A DNA stretch of 64,000 nt from Pandoraea cepalis (lineage in GTDB: Bacteria > Pseudomonadota > Gammaproteobacteria > Burkholderiales > Burkholderiaceae): assembly GCF_902459665.1 (NCBI RefSeq), contig NZ_CABPSL010000005.1, positions 1 through 64,000 of the forward strand, written 5' to 3'. Each line of letters begins with the position of its first letter. The first letter of the stretch is position 1. A program made the translations under genes and the position numbers. The notes under the pieces were generated by a model. The model worked only from the letters and a program-made list of their open reading frames with translations. It searched no databases and was not told the origin of the DNA. Of the stretch, positions 47,578 to 58,300 are shown piece after piece.

Positions 47578-48789
47578 CTACGCCCCGCCCGGCGCTGGCC
47601 TGGGCAGTGCCATCACGGTGTGCATGTCCTTGTCGCCGCGCCCCGAGAGATTGACCAGCACGATCTGATCGCTCGGCAGCGTCGGCGCCAGCTTGCACGC
47701 ATAAGCCAGCGCGTGGCTCGACTCCAGCGCCGGAATGATGCCTTCGATCCGGCAGCAGTCATGAAACGCGCGCAGCGCCTCGGTATCGGTCACGCCCACG
47801 TACTCGGCACGCTTGATGTCATGCAGCCACGCGTGCTCCGGGCCCACCCCCGGGTAGTCCAGGCCTGCCGAGATCGAATGCGTCTCGGTGATCTGACCGT
47901 TGGCGTCCTGCAGCAGATAGGTGCGGTTGCCATGGAGCACGCCGGGCGTGCCACCGATGATCGACGCCGCATGACGGCCGGTCTCGATGCCGTCGCCCGC
48001 CGCTTCCACGCCCACCAGCTTGACGTCCGGCACATCGATATACGGGTAGAAAATACCCATGGCGTTCGAGCCGCCACCGACGCAGGCGAGCACATAATCC
48101 GGCTGACGGCCGGCCAGCTCGGGCATCTGCACCTTGCACTCCTCGCCGATCACGCTCTGGAAATCGCGCACGAGCATCGGATACGGATGCGGCCCGGCCA
48201 CGGTGCCGATGATGTAGAACGTGCTCTCGACGTTGGTCACCCAGTCGCGCATGGCTTCGTTGAGCGCGTCCTTGAGGGTCTTCGAGCCCGACTCCACCGG
48301 CACGACGGTTGCGCCCAGCAGTTGCATGCGATAGACGTTGGCCGCCTGACGCTTGACGTCTTCCGAGCCCATGTAGACCACACACTCCATGCCGAAGCGC
48401 GCGGCAATGGTCGCCGTTGCCACGCCATGCTGACCGGCGCCGGTCTCCGCAATCACGCGGCGTTTGCCCATGCGACGCGCGAGCAGCGCCTGCCCGATCA
48501 CGTTGTTCACCTTGTGCGCGCCGGTGTGATTCAGGTCTTCGCGCTTGAGGTACACCTGTGCGCCGCCCAGTTCCTGGCTCCAGCGCTTGGCGTGATAGAT
48601 CGGCGACGGGCGCCCGACGTAGTGCTTCAGTTCGTAATGAAATTCTTCGAGGAAGGCCGGATCGTGTTGATACTTCGCATAGGCCTCGCGCAACTCGTCG
48701 AGCGCGTGAATCAGCGTCTCGGCCACAAAGACACCGCCGTACGGACCGAAATGGCCGCGGGCGTCAGGGAAATCGTACATGGTTGTCAC
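47578..48789 (-). CDS. trpB: Tryptophan synthase subunit beta
   Basis: PLP enzyme condensing indole and serine to tryptophan. 403 residues (E. coli 397). PLP-lysine is Lys93 in [30 protein letters not shown] and [12 protein letters not shown] bind the cofactor and phosphate. ATG at 48789 ([15 protein letters not shown]); a second ATG 9 bases later is also possible. 48 bases after trpF. Confidence 0.97.
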   Translation of the reverse strand: MTTMYDFPDARGHFGPYGGVFVAETLIHALDELREAYAKYQHDPAFLEEFHYELKHYVGRPSPIYHAKRWSQELGGAQVYLKREDLNHTGAHKVNNVIGQALLARRMGKRRVIAETGAGQHGVATATIAARFGMECVVYMGSEDVKRQAANVYRMQLLGATVVPVESGSKTLKDALNEAMRDWVTNVESTFYIIGTVAGPHPYPMLVRDFQSVIGEECKVQMPELAGRQPDYVLACVGGGSNAMGIFYPYIDVPDVKLVGVEAAGDGIETGRHAASIIGGTPGVLHGNRTYLLQDANGQITETHSISAGLDYPGVGPEHAWLHDIKRAEYVGVTDTEALRAFHDCCRIEGIIPALESSHALAYACKLAPTLPSDQIVLVNLSGRGDKDMHTVMALPRPAPGGA

Positions 48790-48837
48790 TCTTCGCAGTA
48801 CCGGCGCACGGCTCAGGCGGGCGTTCCGGCGGGTTGC

Positions 48838-49494
48838 TCATTCGGCGTCGGCGGCACGCACTGCGTGCACGAACGCCGTCATGCGGGCGTGATCCTTCAC
48901 GCCACGCGACGCCTCCACACCGCTCGACACGTCGACGGCGTAAGGCGTCACCCGGCCGATGGCTTCAGCAACGTTGTGTGCGTTCAAGCCACCACTCAAA
49001 ACGGCCCGACGCGCGATGTCTTTTGGAATAAGTGACCAATCGAAAACCTTTCCCCCACCGCCGTAGCCTTCGACCAGGGCATCGAGCAAGATGCCTTGCG
49101 CAGCGGTGTATGCATTGGCGAATTGTAGCAAATCGCCACTGTCTTTCGTCTCCGGGCCGATACGCATGGCGCGCATGTAAGAACGATTGCCCGCCGCGGC
49201 GGCCAACACCGCGCATTGCGCCGGCGTTTCGTCGCCATGGAACTGCAGCGTGGTCAGCGGCACGGCCTCGACCGTCCGGGCAATCTCGTCGGCCGTCGCG
49301 TTCACGAACAGGCCGACCAGACTCACATACGGCGGCACCCGGCGGGCCAGCTCGGCTGCGCGCGCCAGATCCACGTAGCGCGGGCTCGGCGGGTAAAAGA
49401 CGAGACCGATGGCGTCGACGCCCAGCGCCACCGCGTGATCGATGTCGGCCGGCTGCGACAGGCCGCAGATCTTGATTCGGGTACGGGATTTCAT
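48838..49494 (-). CDS. trpF: Phosphoribosylanthranilate isomerase
   Basis: Amadori rearrangement of phosphoribosylanthranilate in tryptophan synthesis. 218 residues from ATG at 49494, which overlaps the truA stop as ATGA and starts [13 protein letters not shown] with catalytic Cys10. The general acid Asp lies in [18 protein letters not shown], and [13 protein letters not shown] and [14 protein letters not shown] close the barrel. Monofunctional, unlike the TrpC-F fusion of enterics. Confidence 0.96.
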   Translation of the reverse strand: MKSRTRIKICGLSQPADIDHAVALGVDAIGLVFYPPSPRYVDLARAAELARRVPPYVSLVGLFVNATADEIARTVEAVPLTTLQFHGDETPAQCAVLAAAAGNRSYMRAMRIGPETKDSGDLLQFANAYTAAQGILLDALVEGYGGGGKVFDWSLIPKDIARRAVLSGGLNAHNVAEAIGRVTPYAVDVSSGVEASRGVKDHARMTAFVHAVRAADAE

Positions 49495-50291
49495 GAACTT
49501 GCCCACGGCATCGGGAACGGCCACGCCGCCCAGTTGGGCTCGGGGACCGCGAAACGCTCAGGATACCCCACCCGCGCCAGATACAGCCCGTCCGGCATGA
49601 ATGTGGGGGCCGCCTGACGACGATCGAGACTCGCGAGCACATCCGTCATCCAGCTCGCCGGCTGACGCCCTCGGCCCACGGCGACCAGACAGCCCATGAT
49701 ATTTCGCACCATGTGATGCAGGAACGCGCTCGCCCGGAAGCGGAACACAAAGAAGTGCCCACGCTGCTCGACGTCGATGGCATACAGATGTTTCACCGGC
49801 GTCTTGGCCTGACATTCGGACGAGCGGAACGCCGAGAAGTCGTGCTCGCCGACCAGCACTCGACTCGCGGCGCGCATGGCGTCGATATCGAGCGGCGTGT
49901 GCAGCCAGCCGCATCGGCCGTCGAGCAACGGTGAGCGCACGGGATGCACGTACAGCACATAGAAATACGTGCGCTCGAAGGCGGTAAAGCGGGCGTGGAA
50001 ATCGTCCGGCATCGCCTGCGCCCATTGCACCGCGACCGTCTTGGGCAGAAACGCGTTGACGCCGCGCACCCACGAGAACATGGCGCGGTCCAGGTCGGTG
50101 TCGAAATGTGCCACCTGACCGATGCCGTGCACACCGGTATCGGTGCGGCCCGCGACGGTCGTGGGCAGCGCAACGCCGCCGAAGTCCCGCAACGCGGCTT
50201 CGAGCGTCTGCTGCACGGTGTTGCCATGCGGCTGCGATTGCCAGCCGGAGAACGCCGTGCCGTCGTAATGGATGCCCAGTGCGATTCGCAT
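49491..50291 (-). CDS. truA: tRNA pseudouridine(38-40) synthase
   Basis: Isomerises uridines in the anticodon arm of tRNAs. 266 residues (E. coli 270). Catalytic Asp51 is in [27 protein letters not shown] and [15 protein letters not shown] are family motifs. The ATG at 50291 is only 3 bases from the T-run of the fimV terminator and has no SD, which is unusual. TruA at the head of trpF is common in this order. Confidence 0.95.
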   Translation of the reverse strand: MRIALGIHYDGTAFSGWQSQPHGNTVQQTLEAALRDFGGVALPTTVAGRTDTGVHGIGQVAHFDTDLDRAMFSWVRGVNAFLPKTVAVQWAQAMPDDFHARFTAFERTYFYVLYVHPVRSPLLDGRCGWLHTPLDIDAMRAASRVLVGEHDFSAFRSSECQAKTPVKHLYAIDVEQRGHFFVFRFRASAFLHHMVRNIMGCLVAVGRGRQPASWMTDVLASLDRRQAAPTFMPDGLYLARVGYPERFAVPEPNWAAWPFPMPWASS

Positions 50292-50293
50292 AT

Positions 50294-50329
50294 GAAAAAG
50301 AAAAATGGGCGCTCAACCTACGAGCGCCC
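50294..50329 (-). terminator. Intrinsic terminator of fimV
   Basis: GGGCGCTC (50307-50314) pairs with GAGCGCCC (50322-50329); on the minus strand TTTTTCTTTTT follows and abuts the truA start codon. Confidence 0.9.
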
Positions 50330-50388
50330 CAAACTACGGTCAATCTGTGGTGGCTTCGTCAGCCTGTCGTGGCGTCAACTTCTCGGCG

Positions 50389-53300
50389 TCACTTGCCAAG
50401 CTCGGCGAGCCGTGTGCGGGCGACGGACTGCTGCGCGGCGTCGCCACCGGCAATCACCTCTTCGAGCAGTTCGCGTGCGCCTTCGTCGTCACCGATGGTC
50501 TGATACGCAGTGGCCAGCTCCAGCTTCGTATGGAATTCATCCGGCACGCCCGGCTCGACGGACGCAGCGGCGACGGGTGACGCCGGCACGGCGGGCACCG
50601 GCGCAACCGTTTGCGGCACTTGCGGCGCCGCAGGTTCGGCCGCATACGGCGTTTCCGGGGCCGGTGCATGCAGCACCTCGTGCTCGATCAGGGCTTCCGT
50701 CCCGATGTCGGTTGCCAGCGTCGGCGCGCTCACGAACGCCGGGCTCGCCTTCGCATCGTCGCCCTTCAGATCGAGGCTGAAGTCCGATAGATCGAACGAC
50801 AACGGCTTGAGCGAGGGTGCCTCGTGCGCGGTGTCCGTATAGCTGCGCGACGCGACCGGCGAGTGGCTGGCCTGCTGCATCGCGGCGTCGAAGTCGGCAT
50901 CGCTCAGTTCGCCGTCCGGCTCGTCGAACGCCTCCTCGTCCGCGCTCGCATGCGAGCGCAGCGGATCGTCCATCGGCGCCATCTTGAACTGCACCGAACC
51001 CATCCCCTTCGCGAGCGACGGCAAGGCATCGCTCGAAATCGTGCCCACATGCGCCGCCTGTCCCGGGATCGCCAGATCCAGATCGCCCAGCATGCCGGCT
51101 ACGCTGCCGTCGAGCGAAGCGTCGGCGGGCTCGGCCGGCGCGGAAATGTTTGACTCAGGCGCAGGCACCGACGTGGCGGCAGCACCGCCGACAGCGGCGG
51201 CGGCACCCAGCGCTTCCAGCGCCGACAACGTGGCAGCCGCCGAGTCGCCATGGACGGCGGGCGCCTCGTGGGCGTCCCCGGCAACCTTGCCCGCTTCCTC
51301 GGCAAACGCAGCACCCCAATCGATTTCCGGCTTGCTGGCGGCTTCGGCCGGCGTTTCCTGCGCGGGGGGCGCCGCATCGCCCACGAGCGGCTCAGCCACC
51401 GCTTCAGACGACGCCGCGGAGGCCGACGCCACCGGCAATACATCGTGACCTTCGCCGGTTTCGTCGACGGACTCGTCGTTCAAGGGCACTGGCTCAGCGT
51501 TCCACGCATCGGGTCCACCGGCTTCGTCCACCGCGGACTCGTGCTGAATCGCGTGAACGGCGGCAACGCCTTCGTCCGACGCCGACCAGGCATCGTCGGC
51601 CGCTGGCTGCCGCGCTTCGGCTTGCGCTTGATTGGCCGCGTACAGTGCCGCGGCGCCTGCGGCACCCGCAGCCGCCACCACACCCGCCGTGGCCATGCCG
51701 TCCGACGCCGACGCAGCACCCGGTGCACCGTCATGCGGCTCATCGTGGCCCTCGCGGTCTTCAGGCATATCACGCCCGTCGTCATACGGCCCGGGCTGCC
51801 CCACCGGTGCCGCCGCGCGACGGCGACGCAACAGTGCCCACAGACCGAGCAGCACCACCAGCGCGCCAGCGCCCGGCAGCACGTAAGGATTCTGGCTCAC
51901 GGCACGCCAATTCATCGCGCCATTCGGCGCCGGCTTCGCTGGCGCAACCACGGCGCTGGCTGCCGCCGTCGCGGCGACATCGCTTGCGGGTACTGCCACC
52001 GCAGCCGCCGCCTCCGATGCCGCCGTGCCCGCCGATGCGGCGGAGGCAGCCACCGTGGCCTCGGCCACGGCAGCCTCAGAAGCGACGCCCTTCGCAGCCG
52101 CACTGTCAGCGCGCGCAGCGGCGTCGGTTTCGTTCGTGCCATTGCCGTTGGCGGTATTCGGTGCCGTCTTGGCCGCTGCCGCCGCGGCCGTCGTCGTGCT
52201 GGCGGCCGGTTTCGCCGTCTTTTCCTGCGCAGTCGCCCCGGAAGCGGTGGCGGCCTGCTGCTCCAGGTTGGCGACGGCCTGATTCTTCATCGCCAACAAC
52301 TTCTGGAGATCTGCAACGTTCTTCTGCAACTCGTTCACCCTGCCCTGAGCCTCGGCCTGCGCCTTGCCCTGGGCGATTTGTGCTTCTTCGCTGCCGCCGG
52401 TTCGACCGGCCGTGCCGCCCGCCCCTCCCTTACCGGGTCGCGACAGCTTCAATTCATCGCGTGTCGCGGGCGTGGCAGCTTCCGGTGCCTTGCCCGCTTC
52501 GATCGCGCCCTGTGCACTGCGGCCACCGGCCGGTGCTGCCTGCTGCGCCGTCGATTCGGCCAGCCGCGCGCGATACGCGTCGAACTGTTCCCGTGCAGCC
52601 GACACGAACTTGCGTGCTTGCGCGGGAGGAATACCTTGCACTTGTGCGTCGGACGGACGCGTGAGCGTCGCCCCCTGACGCAGCCGATTCGGATCGTCGC
52701 CGATGAACGCCGAGCGGTTTGCCTCGAACAGCGCGCTCATCATTTGCGCCAGCGTCACCCCGCCTTCGCCGCCCGTGAATTCACGGGCAATCGACGACAG
52801 CGATTCGCCATGCCCCACCTTGCGCTCGCCCCCGACGCCGGCGGCAGACGCCTTGCCCGGTTGGGCAGATGTTGCGGACGCGGAGGTGGACAAGGGGGAC
52901 GTGGTGGACGCGGGGGACGCCGCGGGCGGGGTCTGACTCGCCGCCGCTGCGGGCACGACGGCCTGGGCCTGGGCCGCGCTCGCTTCCGGGATGGCGGACA
53001 GCGTCACGGCATTGGACTGACGGCCGGTGCGCCACTCGAGCACCAGCAACAGGTCGAGGAACGACGTGCTGACCGGCTCGGCCGAATCGACATGCACGAG
53101 ATACGTGCCGCTGTAACCGGGCGCGCGCCCGGCCGTCGGCGAGACCGACACGGAAAGCTTCTCGAGCGTGGGGTCGTAGCGCAGACCGGCCTGCTTGAAG
53201 GCGTCGCGCGGCGCGAGCTTCACCGACAATCCGTCGGCTTCCGCCTGCGACACGTTGCCCAGCACGATGACAGCACGCAATGGCTGGCCCGGGCCCGAGC

Positions 53301-53433
53301 GCACCTGCTGCGGGCCGAACTCCGCCGCACCGGCGTTGAGCAGCCCGAGGCTCCACAAGACGGCCGCTGCCGCGCTCAGGCGGAACGAATTACGGGACGA
53401 GTTTGCACGCTTGCCGATCGAGTATTTCCGCAC
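50389..53433 (-). CDS. fimV: FimV/HubP family cell-pole scaffold protein
   Basis: Large inner-membrane protein of 1014 residues, related to Pseudomonas FimV and Vibrio HubP, which organise cell poles, type IV pili and chemoreceptors. Signal peptide at the N-terminus (cleavage after GAA near residue 37), FimV N-terminal domain to about 150, LysM-like peptidoglycan-binding region about 200-255 (KVGHGESLSSIAREF), a coiled coil near 355-390, and an Ala-rich stretch. One membrane helix follows at about 517-535 (VLPGAGALVVLLGLWALL), then a long acidic cytoplasmic region and the conserved C-terminal FimV domain (KLELATAYQTIGDDEGAREL). Between asd and truA, its usual place. Confidence 0.92.
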   Translation of the reverse strand: MRKYSIGKRANSSRNSFRLSAAAAVLWSLGLLNAGAAEFGPQQVRSGPGQPLRAVIVLGNVSQAEADGLSVKLAPRDAFKQAGLRYDPTLEKLSVSVSPTAGRAPGYSGTYLVHVDSAEPVSTSFLDLLLVLEWRTGRQSNAVTLSAIPEASAAQAQAVVPAAAASQTPPAASPASTTSPLSTSASATSAQPGKASAAGVGGERKVGHGESLSSIAREFTGGEGGVTLAQMMSALFEANRSAFIGDDPNRLRQGATLTRPSDAQVQGIPPAQARKFVSAAREQFDAYRARLAESTAQQAAPAGGRSAQGAIEAGKAPEAATPATRDELKLSRPGKGGAGGTAGRTGGSEEAQIAQGKAQAEAQGRVNELQKNVADLQKLLAMKNQAVANLEQQAATASGATAQEKTAKPAASTTTAAAAAAKTAPNTANGNGTNETDAAARADSAAAKGVASEAAVAEATVAASAASAGTAASEAAAAVAVPASDVAATAAASAVVAPAKPAPNGAMNWRAVSQNPYVLPGAGALVVLLGLWALLRRRRAAAPVGQPGPYDDGRDMPEDREGHDEPHDGAPGAASASDGMATAGVVAAAGAAGAAALYAANQAQAEARQPAADDAWSASDEGVAAVHAIQHESAVDEAGGPDAWNAEPVPLNDESVDETGEGHDVLPVASASAASSEAVAEPLVGDAAPPAQETPAEAASKPEIDWGAAFAEEAGKVAGDAHEAPAVHGDSAAATLSALEALGAAAAVGGAAATSVPAPESNISAPAEPADASLDGSVAGMLGDLDLAIPGQAAHVGTISSDALPSLAKGMGSVQFKMAPMDDPLRSHASADEEAFDEPDGELSDADFDAAMQQASHSPVASRSYTDTAHEAPSLKPLSFDLSDFSLDLKGDDAKASPAFVSAPTLATDIGTEALIEHEVLHAPAPETPYAAEPAAPQVPQTVAPVPAVPASPVAAASVEPGVPDEFHTKLELATAYQTIGDDEGARELLEEVIAGGDAAQQSVARTRLAELGK

Positions 53434-53505
53434 TGTGTCTTGTCAGGCCTGTCAGTCGTTTGTCACTGGCCGCCCCGGCTACAAGGGGTGCCTCCCAAAG
53501 CGCGG

Positions 53506-53528
53506 ACGGCGGCCTCGCGGGCCGCCGT
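53506..53528 (-). terminator. Hairpin between asd and fimV
   Basis: ACGGCGGCC (53506-53514) pairs with GGCCGCCGT (53520-53528) around TCGCG. The T-run on the minus strand is poor (TTTGGG after 8 bases), so it is a weak terminator at most. Confidence 0.5.
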
Positions 53529-53558
53529 TCTTCACGCCTTACCGATGCGCTGCGACGC

Positions 53559-54689
53559 TCAAGCGTCGAGCAGGATTCGCAGCATGCGGCGCAGCGGTTC
53601 CGCCGCGCCCCACAACAGTTGATCGCCAACCGTGAATGCCGACAGGTACTCCGGCCCCATCGACATCTTGCGCAGGCGACCGACCGGAATCGTCATCGTG
53701 CCGGTCACCGCCGCAGGCGTCAAATCGGTCATCGACGCTTCACGCGTATTCGGCACCACCTTCACCCAGTCATTGGCCTGGCCGATGATGTCCGTCAGTT
53801 CGTCTAACGGCACATCCTTGGTCAACTTGATGGTCAGCGCCTGGCTGTGGCAACGCATCGCACCGATGCGCACGCACAGACCGTCCACCGGAATAGCGCG
53901 GGTGTTCGGGAAACCGTCGCCCAGCCCCAGGATCTTGTTGGTCTCGGCACCGCCCTTCCACTCTTCCTTCGACTGACCGTTGCCCAGATCCTTGTCGATC
54001 CAGGGAATCAGGTTGCCGCCCAGCGGCACGCCGAATTGCTTGGTCTCGTCGGCCGTGAGCGCGTGTTGCTTCGCGAGGACCTTGCGGTCGATCTCGAGAA
54101 TGGCCGAGTGCGGATCATCCAGCAACGCCTTGACTTCGGCGTTGATGCTACCGAACTGCGTGAGCAGCTCGCGCATGTGCTGCGCGCCGCCGCCCGATGC
54201 CGCCTGATACGTCATCGACGTGAGCCAGTCGACCAGACCATGCTGGAACAGACCGCCCAGCCCCATCAGCATGCAGCTCACCGTGCAGTTGCCGCCGACG
54301 AAGTTCTTGGTGCCCTTGCTGAGCGAGTGCTTGATCACGTCGAGGTTGACCGGATCGAGCACGATGATCGCATCGTCCTTCATGCGCAGTGTCGAGGCCG
54401 CGTCGATCCAATAGCCGCTCCAGCCCGCCGCGCGCAGCTTCGGGAAGATCTCGGTCGTGTAATCACCGCCCTGGCAGGTAATGATGATGTCGCACTTTTT
54501 CAGCTCGTTGACATCATTGGCGTCTTTCAGCGAAGTCTCGTTCTTCGCCATCGACGGGGCTTTTCCGCCCGCGTTGCTGGTGCTGAAAAACACCGGCTCG
54601 ATCAAGGCGAAGTCGTTCTCCTGTTGCATGCGCTGCATCAGAACCGAACCGACCATGCCCCGCCAACCTACCAGACCTACGGTTTTCAT
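53559..54689 (-). CDS. asd: Aspartate-semialdehyde dehydrogenase
   Basis: Reduces aspartyl phosphate to aspartate semialdehyde, the step after LysC and the branch point to Lys, Met, Thr and diaminopimelate. 376 residues, the proteobacterial type. NADP loop [15 protein letters not shown] (residues 7-21); nucleophile Cys135 in GGNCTVSCM; the catalytic His is in [15 protein letters not shown]. 60 bases after leuB. Confidence 0.97.
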   Translation of the reverse strand: MKTVGLVGWRGMVGSVLMQRMQQENDFALIEPVFFSTSNAGGKAPSMAKNETSLKDANDVNELKKCDIIITCQGGDYTTEIFPKLRAAGWSGYWIDAASTLRMKDDAIIVLDPVNLDVIKHSLSKGTKNFVGGNCTVSCMLMGLGGLFQHGLVDWLTSMTYQAASGGGAQHMRELLTQFGSINAEVKALLDDPHSAILEIDRKVLAKQHALTADETKQFGVPLGGNLIPWIDKDLGNGQSKEEWKGGAETNKILGLGDGFPNTRAIPVDGLCVRIGAMRCHSQALTIKLTKDVPLDELTDIIGQANDWVKVVPNTREASMTDLTPAAVTGTMTIPVGRLRKMSMGPEYLSAFTVGDQLLWGAAEPLRRMLRILLDA

Positions 54690-54749
54690 TTATCCACTCT
54701 CTTATCGTTGCAATTGCGCCGAGGGGCGTCTCTCGACGCCCCGTCAACG

Positions 54750-55817
54750 TTATAGCGCGGCAACCACTGCCGCGCCCATCTCGCGCGTACCGACCTTGGT
54801 CGCGCCTTCCTGCCAGATGTCGGGCGTGCGCAGACCTTGCGCCAGCACCTTCTTCACCGCATTCTCCACGCGATCGGCCTGTTCCGCACGGCCCAGCGTG
54901 TAACGCAGCATCATAGCCGCCGACAGGATCGTGGCCAACGGATTGGCGACACCCTTGCCGGCGATATCGGGCGCCGAACCGTGCGACGGCTCGTACAGCC
55001 CCTTGTTATTCGCATCCAGCGACGCCGACGGCAGCATGCCGATCGACCCCGTGAGCATCGCGGCCTCATCCGACAGAATATCGCCGAACATGTTGCCGGT
55101 CACCACCACGTCGAAGTTCTTCGGCGCCTTGACCAGTTGCATCGCGGCGTTGTCGACGTACATGTGCGAGAGTTCGACCTCCGGATACTGCTTGGCGACC
55201 TCGATCATGGTGTCGCGCCACAGTTGCGACGTCTCGAGCACATTGGCCTTGTCCACCGAACACAAGCGCTTGTCGCGCTTGGCTGCGGCCTGAAATGCGA
55301 CGTGCGCGATGCGCTCCACTTCCGGCACGCTATACCGCATGGTATCAAAACCTTCGCGCGCCCCTTCGAAAGCGCCATCGGGCGACTGGCGGAAGCCCTT
55401 CGGCTGGCCGAAGTAGATGTCGCCGTTCAGCTCACGAATGATCAGGATATCGAGCCCTGCCACGATTTCCGGCTTCAGGCTCGATGCATCGGCCAGTTCC
55501 TTGTACAGGATGGCCGGACGGAAGTTGGCGAACAGCTGCAGATGCTTGCGCAGCCCCAGAATCGCCTGCTCGGGACGCAGTGCGCGCTCGAGCGAATCGT
55601 ATTTCCAGTCGCCCACGGCGCCGAACAGAATGGCATCCGCTTCCTTGGCGAGCTTGAGCGTGGCGTCCGGCAGCGGATGACCCGCCGCCTCGTAGCCGGC
55701 GCCGCCCACGGGCGCTTCTTCCAGTTCAAACGTCTCGCCAAGTGCGTTCAGCACATTGACGGCTTCCGTCACGATTTCCGGACCAATGCCGTCACCCGGC
55801 AACACTGCAATTTTCAT
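54750..55817 (-). CDS. leuB: 3-isopropylmalate dehydrogenase
   Basis: Oxidative decarboxylation in leucine synthesis. 355 residues. GDGIGPEIV (8-16), [32 protein letters not shown], the catalytic Lys in [16 protein letters not shown] and the NAD site [18 protein letters not shown] are all present. 24 bases after leuD. Confidence 0.98.
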   Translation of the reverse strand: MKIAVLPGDGIGPEIVTEAVNVLNALGETFELEEAPVGGAGYEAAGHPLPDATLKLAKEADAILFGAVGDWKYDSLERALRPEQAILGLRKHLQLFANFRPAILYKELADASSLKPEIVAGLDILIIRELNGDIYFGQPKGFRQSPDGAFEGAREGFDTMRYSVPEVERIAHVAFQAAAKRDKRLCSVDKANVLETSQLWRDTMIEVAKQYPEVELSHMYVDNAAMQLVKAPKNFDVVVTGNMFGDILSDEAAMLTGSIGMLPSASLDANNKGLYEPSHGSAPDIAGKGVANPLATILSAAMMLRYTLGRAEQADRVENAVKKVLAQGLRTPDIWQEGATKVGTREMGAAVVAAL

Positions 55818-55841
55818 GCGATCTCCTTGTGTGCGCGGGCC

Positions 55842-56492
55842 TCAGCCCGGCAGGCGCGTTGCGAGCCACGGCTGCTTGGCGAGCCGCTCGGCCTCGTAGG
55901 CGCGAATCTTGTCGGCGTGACGCAGCGTCAGGCCAATGTCGTCGAAACCGTTCAACATGCAGTACTTGCGGAACGGCGCGATGTCGAACTCGTAAGCGCG
56001 ACCGTCGGGCGTCATCACCGCTTGCTTGTCCAGATCGATGGTCACCTGAAAGCCGTTGAACGCGGCGGTCTCGTTGAACAGGTGATCGACCTGCATCTCC
56101 GACAACGCGATCGGCAACAGCCCGTTCTTGTAGCAGTTGTTGAAGAAGATGTCGGCGAAGCTCGGCGCGATGATCGCGCGGAAGCCGAATTGCTGCAACG
56201 CCCACGGGGCGTGCTCACGCGAGCTGCCGCAGCCGAAGTTCTTGCGTGCGAGCAGCACCGTGGCGCCCTGATAACGCGGCTGATTGAGCACGAAGTTCGG
56301 GTTGAGCGGACGCGCGCTGCAATCCTGGCCCGGCTGGCCGACATCGAGATAACGCCACTCGTCGAACAGGTTCGGACCGAAGCCCGTGCGCTTGATCGAC
56401 TTCAGGAATTGCTTGGGGATGATCGCGTCGGTATCGACGTTTTCGCGATCCAGCGGCGCCACCAACCCCGTATGGACGGTAAATTTTTCCAT
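55842..56492 (-). CDS. leuD: 3-isopropylmalate dehydratase small subunit
   Basis: Swivel-domain subunit that, with LeuC, interconverts 2- and 3-isopropylmalate. 216 residues from ATG at 56492 ([20 protein letters not shown]), with AGGTGG upstream; 6 more codons are open. [13 protein letters not shown] is the signature. Separated from leuC by the entericidin gene. Confidence 0.96.
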   Translation of the reverse strand: MEKFTVHTGLVAPLDRENVDTDAIIPKQFLKSIKRTGFGPNLFDEWRYLDVGQPGQDCSARPLNPNFVLNQPRYQGATVLLARKNFGCGSSREHAPWALQQFGFRAIIAPSFADIFFNNCYKNGLLPIALSEMQVDHLFNETAAFNGFQVTIDLDKQAVMTPDGRAYEFDIAPFRKYCMLNGFDDIGLTLRHADKIRAYEAERLAKQPWLATRLPG

Positions 56493-56613
56493 CACGAACC
56501 ACCTGATCAAAACAGTTCGGCTGCGGCCGCGCCCGGAGAGCCCTGGCCGTCAAAACCGGAAATTTCGTAGGTGCGCACGCGCGGCGAATGCCCGCGCGAT
56601 GCGCACCGTCGCA

Positions 56614-56742
56614 TCACTTCTTCGCGGCGTTCTCGAGGGCCGAGCCGGCGGCTTGCGTATCCTTGCCGAGGCCCGCCATCGTGTTGCAGCCCGCCACGCC
56701 CAGCACCAGCATCGCACCGATCAGCATCCACAGTTTCTTCAT
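56614..56742 (-). CDS. Entericidin-like small lipoprotein
   Basis: A 42-codon gene between leuD and leuC. The protein begins MKKLWMLIGAMLVLGVAG, with the lipobox VAGC and Cys19, then NTMAGLGKDTQAAGSALE and NAAKK, the pattern of entericidin A/B family peptides (CNTxxGxGxD). It would be an outer-membrane or inner-membrane anchored lipopeptide. No antidote partner is adjacent. GAGA precedes the ATG by about 8 bases. It is embedded in the leu operon, an arrangement I also know from Burkholderia. Confidence 0.85.
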   Translation of the reverse strand: MKKLWMLIGAMLVLGVAGCNTMAGLGKDTQAAGSALENAAKK

Positions 56743-56797
56743 GGTTTTTTCTCTGTCAAAGACGATGTCAAACGACGGTTATATCGATGCGAGCGCG

Positions 56798-58207
56798 TCA
56801 GACCAGACGACGCACGTCGACGAAATGGCCTTCGATGGCGGCGGCCGCGGCCATCGCCGGACTCACGAGGTGCGTACGCCCGCCCGCGCCCTGACGGCCT
56901 TCGAAGTTACGATTCGAGGTCGAGGCGCAACGCTCGCCCGGCTCCAGACGGTCGGCATTCATCGCCAGACACATCGAGCAGCCCGGCTCGCGCCATTCGA
57001 AGCCGGCGGCCTTGAAGACCTGATCCAGCCCTTCCTGCTCGGCCTGATGCTTCACCAGCCCCGACCCGGGCACGACCATCGCCAGCCGCACGTTCGGCGC
57101 CACACGGCGACCGAGCGTCTTCACAACGTATGCCGCCGCGCGGATATCTTCGATACGCGAGTTGGTGCACGAGCCAATGAACACCTTGTCGACGTTGACA
57201 CTGGCCATCGGCGTGTTCGGCGTCAGCGCCATGTACTCGAGCGCGCGCTCCATGGCACTGCGCTTGACCGGGTCTTTTTCCTTCTCGGGATCCGGCACAC
57301 GGTCTTCGATACTCACGACCATCTCTGGCGACGTGCCCCAGCTCACTTGCGGGCGCAACGTGTTCGCGTCGATCTCGACCACGTGGTCGAACGCGGCGCC
57401 CGGATCGGTGTGGAACGTACGCCAGTAGGCTTCGGCCTGCTGGAATTCCACGCCCGAGGGTGCGAACGGACGGCCCTTCACGTACTGGATCGTCGTGTCG
57501 TCCACCGCCACCAGACCCGCACGCGCACCGGCCTCGATGGCCATGTTGCACACCGTCATCCGGCCTTCCATCGTGAGCGAGCGGATCGCCGAGCCGGCGA
57601 ATTCGATCGTGTAGCCCGTGCCGCCGGCCGTGCCGATCTTGCCGATGACGGCCAGCACGATGTCCTTGGCGGAACAACCGCGCGGCAGCGTGCCTTCGAC
57701 CTTCACGAGCATGTTCTTGCTCTTTTTCATGAGCAGCGTCTGCGTGGCGAGCGTGTGCTCGACTTCAGACGTGCCGATGCCGAACGCCAGTGCACCGAAC
57801 GCGCCGTGCGTGGACGTGTGCGAATCGCCGCAGACCACCGTCATGCCGGGCAGCGTGGCGCCCTGCTCCGGGCCGATCACGTGCACGATGCCCTGACGCA
57901 GGTCGTTCATCTTGAATTGGGTGATGCCGAAGCTGTCGCAGTTGTTGTCGAGCGTGTCGACCTGCAGACGCGAAATCGGATCGGCGATACCTTGCGTGCG
58001 GTCGGTGGTCGGCACATTGTGATCCGACACCGCGAGATTGGCAGACAGTCGCCAGACCGGACGCTGCGCGAGTTTTAGCCCCTCAAACGCCTGCGGACTG
58101 GTCACCTCGTGCAACAGATGACGGTCGATGTAGAGCAACGTAGTGCCGTCGTCCTCGGTATGCACGACATGTGCATCCCACAATTTGTCATACAGCGTCT
58201 TGGCCAT
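56798..58207 (-). CDS. leuC: 3-isopropylmalate dehydratase large subunit
   Basis: Aconitase-family subunit with a 4Fe-4S cluster. 469 residues (E. coli 466). Start [35 protein letters not shown], then cluster cysteines in [13 protein letters not shown] and GCSMCLAMN. First gene of the leftward leu operon; a likely promoter lies about 58 bases upstream. Confidence 0.98.
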   Translation of the reverse strand: MAKTLYDKLWDAHVVHTEDDGTTLLYIDRHLLHEVTSPQAFEGLKLAQRPVWRLSANLAVSDHNVPTTDRTQGIADPISRLQVDTLDNNCDSFGITQFKMNDLRQGIVHVIGPEQGATLPGMTVVCGDSHTSTHGAFGALAFGIGTSEVEHTLATQTLLMKKSKNMLVKVEGTLPRGCSAKDIVLAVIGKIGTAGGTGYTIEFAGSAIRSLTMEGRMTVCNMAIEAGARAGLVAVDDTTIQYVKGRPFAPSGVEFQQAEAYWRTFHTDPGAAFDHVVEIDANTLRPQVSWGTSPEMVVSIEDRVPDPEKEKDPVKRSAMERALEYMALTPNTPMASVNVDKVFIGSCTNSRIEDIRAAAYVVKTLGRRVAPNVRLAMVVPGSGLVKHQAEQEGLDQVFKAAGFEWREPGCSMCLAMNADRLEPGERCASTSNRNFEGRQGAGGRTHLVSPAMAAAAAIEGHFVDVRRLV

Positions 58208-58256
58208 GATAAAAACGCGGGGCTAAATATCGTTGTAGGAACAAACGTCGTTCCGT

Positions 58257-58271
58257 GAACTTTTGATTATG
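58257..58271 (-). promoter_or_regulatory. Candidate promoter -10 region of leuC
   Basis: On the minus strand TG-G-CATAAT (extended -10 form) followed by CAAAAGTTC. The 14 bases ATAATCAAAAGTTC are identical to those upstream of lysC (19471-19484). Predicted leader about 50 nt. Confidence 0.45.
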
Positions 58272-58300
58272 CCATAGCGCTTTCGCGCCGGCGGAATACG

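Noticed and set aside
46588-49035. 815-codon plus-strand ORF opposite trpB, the methyltransferase and trpF
   Set aside because: Antisense shadow of well-supported genes, Arg/His-rich composition, no SD.
51250-53622. 790-codon plus-strand ORF opposite fimV
   Set aside because: Shadow of the Ala/Glu-rich fimV gene; composition Arg/Gly/His-rich.
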